Positions 61,990 to 64,000 of a DNA stretch of 64,000 bases are shown here, in pieces. Source of the stretch: Anas platyrhynchos (Eukaryota; Chordata; Aves; Anseriformes; Anatidae); the NCBI RefSeq assembly GCF_047663525.1, contig NC_092602.1:7501-71500 (forward strand), given 5' to 3'. The notes under the pieces are model-generated. The model ran no database searches, had not been told where the DNA came from, and saw only the letters and a program-made list of their open reading frames with translations. How positions within the stretch are numbered: position 1 is the stretch's first letter; the number at the start of each line of letters is the position of its first letter. The translations under genes and the position numbers were made by a program.

Positions 61990-62285
61990 TACCATCCCAA
62001 AAAAAATAGTGAGCCAGCAGCCCCTACTAAACATCCCTCTACTAAGTGAATTCCAAGCACTTAAAATCCAGAAATCCATAGGCTCCAGTCTGCCTAGAGA
62101 ACCCTGCAAGTGACTGAAGGAAAAGCAAAACACTTACCCCAAAGGGCAGCCCAGGCAGAATGAGCTCTCTGATGCCATGCCTGGGGCTCATATAGCATTT
62201 AGCCCCGCCCAGCACCCAAACCCAATCACCTGGGAAAGGGGAGGGGCAAAGCACAAGAAAGTAGGAAGAGAGCAAAAGAAGCAGC
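61990..62285. repeat. Subtelomeric duplication T, copy 2
   Basis: Aligns with the right part of T copy 1, for example GCAGCCCAGGCAGAA and CAATCACCTGGGAAAG. Confidence 0.8.
62138..62229 (-). other. Exon-like or promoter-like segment in T copy 2
   Basis: On the minus strand, CCCCTTTCCCAG precedes 62229 and CCTTTGGG|GTAAGTG follows 62138: 92 nt, as in T copy 1. The same segment holds ATTGG (reverse CCAAT, 62226-62222), a GC box GGGCGGGGC (62210-62202) and a TATA-like GCTATATGAG (around 62190). It could therefore be a promoter with a short first exon ending at the donor. The GC and TATA-like elements are absent from T copy 1. Confidence 0.4.
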
Positions 62286-62513
62286 TGTGTTTTTTTTTCC
62301 TTTTTTTTTTAAAATCTGTTTTATCTCAAAAAAATTCAGAGAGCGGATAAGAGACCTGTGGTGTTTCTAGAAGCAAAAATCCCCTTTTGCTTTTGCTGCA
62401 GCTTTTAATGTTGAACTGATAATGTCACCAAGCAAGTAACTGAAACGTCTTCAACTGGAATTAGTTTAAACACGCTCACTGTCGTCTGCAAACACTGAGA
62501 ACCAGCATTCACA
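62286..62513. repeat. Subtelomeric duplication R, copy 5 (partial)
   Basis: Matches the right half of R (TTTCTAGAAGCAAAAATCCCC, CTGCAGCTTTTAATGTTGAA). It then restarts R at CTGCAAACACTGAGAACCAGC, and that second unit is broken off by telomere-like repeats at 62514. Confidence 0.75.
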
Positions 62514-62576
62514 AGCCCTAACCCTAACCCCTAACCCCAACCCTCACCCTAAACTCTAACCCTAGCCCCAGCCCTA
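62514..62576. repeat. Interstitial telomere-like repeat
   Basis: About ten CCCTAA-type units with variants (CCCCTAA, CCTCAC, CTCTAA, CCCTAG), same orientation as the telomere. It sits exactly at the break between R copy 5 and the 62-bp array, as a scar of an old chromosome-end junction would. Confidence 0.85.
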
Positions 62577-63420
62577 GTTCCTGAGAACTTAATTTCCCGG
62601 TATGCTCCGGGCACGCAACATGGCCTCCCGGACGTTCGGAGTCCCAAAACTACATTTCCCGGTATGCTCCGGGCACCCAACATGGTCTCCCGGAAGTTCG
62701 GAGTCCCAGAACTACATTTCCCAGGATGCTCCGGGCACCCAACATGGCCTCCCGGAAGTTCGGAGTCCCAGAACTACATTTCCCGGTATGCTCCGGGCAC
62801 CCAACATGGCCTCCCGGAAGTTCGGAGTCCGAGAACTACATTTCCCGGTATGCTCCGGGCACCCAACATGGCCTCCCGGAAGTTCGGAGTCCCAGAACTA
62901 CATTTCCCGGTATGCTCCGGGCACCCAACATGGCCTCCCGGAAGTTCGGAGTCCCAGAACTACATTTCCCGGTATGCTCCGGGCACCCAACATGGCCTCC
63001 CGGAAGTTCGGAGTCCCAGAACTACATTTCCCGGTATGCTCCGGGCACCCAACATGGCCTCCCGGAAGTTCGGAGTCCCAGAACTACATTTCCCGGTATG
63101 CTCCGGGCACCCAATATGGCCTCCCGGAAGTTCGGAGTCCCAGAACTACATTTCCCGGTATGCTCCGGGCACCCAATATGGCCTCCCGGAAGTTCGGAGT
63201 CTCAGAACTACATTTCCCGGTATGCTCCGGGCACCCAACATGGCCTCCCGGAAGTTCGGAGTCCCAGAACTACATTTCCCGGTATGCTCCGGGCACCCAA
63301 CATGGCCTCCCGGAAGTTCGGAGTCCCAGAACTACATTTCCCGGAATGCTCCGGGCACCCAACATGGCCTCCCGGAAGTTCGGAGTCCGAGAACTACATT
63401 TCCCGGTATGCTCTGGGCAG
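62577..63420. repeat. 62-bp tandem array, 14 copies, promoter-like unit
   Basis: The motif TATGCTCCGGGCACCC recurs every 62 bp from about 62600 to 63406 with only a few substitutions. Each unit contains AACTACATTTCCCGGTATGC, close to the ZNF143/THAP11 site (one unit near 62710 has the closer CCCAGGATGC). It also contains CCAACATGGCC, similar to a YY1 site, and CCGGAAGTT, an ETS/GABP core. There are four CpGs per unit. ZNF143, YY1 and ETS sites are typical of TATA-less housekeeping promoters. Three + frames stay open across the array because the unit lacks stops, and I do not call a gene. Confidence 0.9.
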
Positions 63421-63770
63421 TCAACATGGCCTACCGAAAGCCTGGAGCCGGAAAACTATATCTACCAGAATTCCCTGGGCAGCCAGAATGGCCAATCAGA
63501 GGCTGAGTTTTCGAGAACTACATTTAACAGCACTCACTGTAGCCCTAGCCCTTACCGCCCTTACACAAAAAAGCCTCAATCCCTAACCCTAAAAATCCTC
63601 GAAACCTCGACAGACCTAACCCTAACTATTTACCACAGTAAACCCCTGAAGACCCATGCCTACAACCCCTAACCCAATAAATTAGGACGCTCAATTCCCA
63701 AACCCACAAAATTAAGATGCTCAAATCCCAAACCCAAAGAAATAGGACGCTCAAATCCCAAACCCCCTTC
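63421..63770. repeat. Subtelomeric duplication U, copy 2
   Basis: Partner of 51899-52465. It contains a decayed 62-bp unit tail, a CCAAT-box sequence (GGCCAATCAGAGG), CACTCACTGTAGCCC, CCTAACCCTAAAAATCC and a few TTAGGACGCTCAA units. Confidence 0.8.
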
Positions 63771-63830
63771 TGAAAAAGAAAAAGAAAATAAGAAAAAAAT
63801 CAAACAAAACAAAAACAACAAAAGGGGTAG
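63771..63830. repeat. A-rich low-complexity tract
   Basis: AAAGAAAAAGAAAATAAG-type sequence between U copy 2 and T copy 3. Confidence 0.8.
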
Positions 63831-64000
63831 ACCTGGTGGCATCTGCCCTGTAACCCTGCAAAAATTACGAGGGACCTAGAACAACAAAGCAAACACACAA
63901 AATAACATTGACAACCTATCCATAAATGTGCTATAACAATTAATCACCTCCAAAGAGCTTCATGCAATAAATGCACATACTACAAGATTGGTTCTCTCTA
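63831..64000. repeat. Subtelomeric duplication T, copy 3 (runs off the window)
   Basis: Aligns with 58500-58660 (AGGGACC, ACACACAAA, CTATAACAA, CTACAAGATTG). The donor of T copy 1 is degraded here (GGAG|GTGATT). The part that would hold the 92-nt exon-like segment lies beyond the window. Confidence 0.7.

Noticed and set aside
62602..63672. Open frames of 280-356 codons over the 62-bp array
   Set aside because: Three overlapping + frames are open because the unit lacks stops. The content is better explained by transcription-factor motifs than by protein.

Overview
This window is the end of a vertebrate chromosome, most likely a bird's. It opens with about 1.1 kb of unbroken telomere repeat, C-rich strand on +, so base 1 is at or near the physical end. 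The bird call rests on three things. A solo-type LTR at 52.8-53.5 kb matches, from memory, a common avian endogenous retrovirus LTR. A gag remnant lies beside it. The small, very GC-rich introns are typical of avian microchromosomes. I see no bacterial, plasmid or CRISPR content and no complete protein-coding gene.

Layout. (1) 1-1100: perfect telomere. (2) 1101-51898: fifteen tandem copies of a composite element. Each copy has a minisatellite of about 78 bp, a GC-rich block of roughly 450 bp carrying a two-exon gene fragment on the minus strand, and a spacer of degenerate telomere repeats of 0.13-7 kb. Telomere-like DNA in one orientation lies on both sides of every element, as with yeast Y' elements. 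Copies 1-6 form one sequence subfamily and 7-14 another. Copy 15 is innermost and most decayed. Copies 7-9 and 9-11 are joined by near-identical duplications of about 4.34 kb and 3.55 kb. (3) 51899-64000: older, AT-richer subtelomeric DNA made of diverged segmental duplications, here named U, S, R and T. It holds the LTR and gag remnant, a perfect 26-bp CpG-dense array of about 75 copies, and a 62-bp array of 14 copies whose unit combines ZNF143-like, YY1-like and ETS-like sites.

How the parts may work together (inference). The fifteen two-exon cassettes, and exon-like segments kept at constant length in the R (54/103 nt, three copies) and T (92 nt, two copies) duplications, all lie on the minus strand, pointing to the telomere. 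That is the direction of TERRA transcription. The 26-bp array is flanked on both sides by strong splice donors facing outward, as expected of a bidirectional CpG-island promoter. The 62-bp array looks like a concatenated housekeeping-promoter module. Together they suggest a family of spliced subtelomeric transcripts running toward, and perhaps into, the telomere. RNA data would be needed to establish this.

Most long open frames here come from stop-free tandem repeats and are not annotated as genes.
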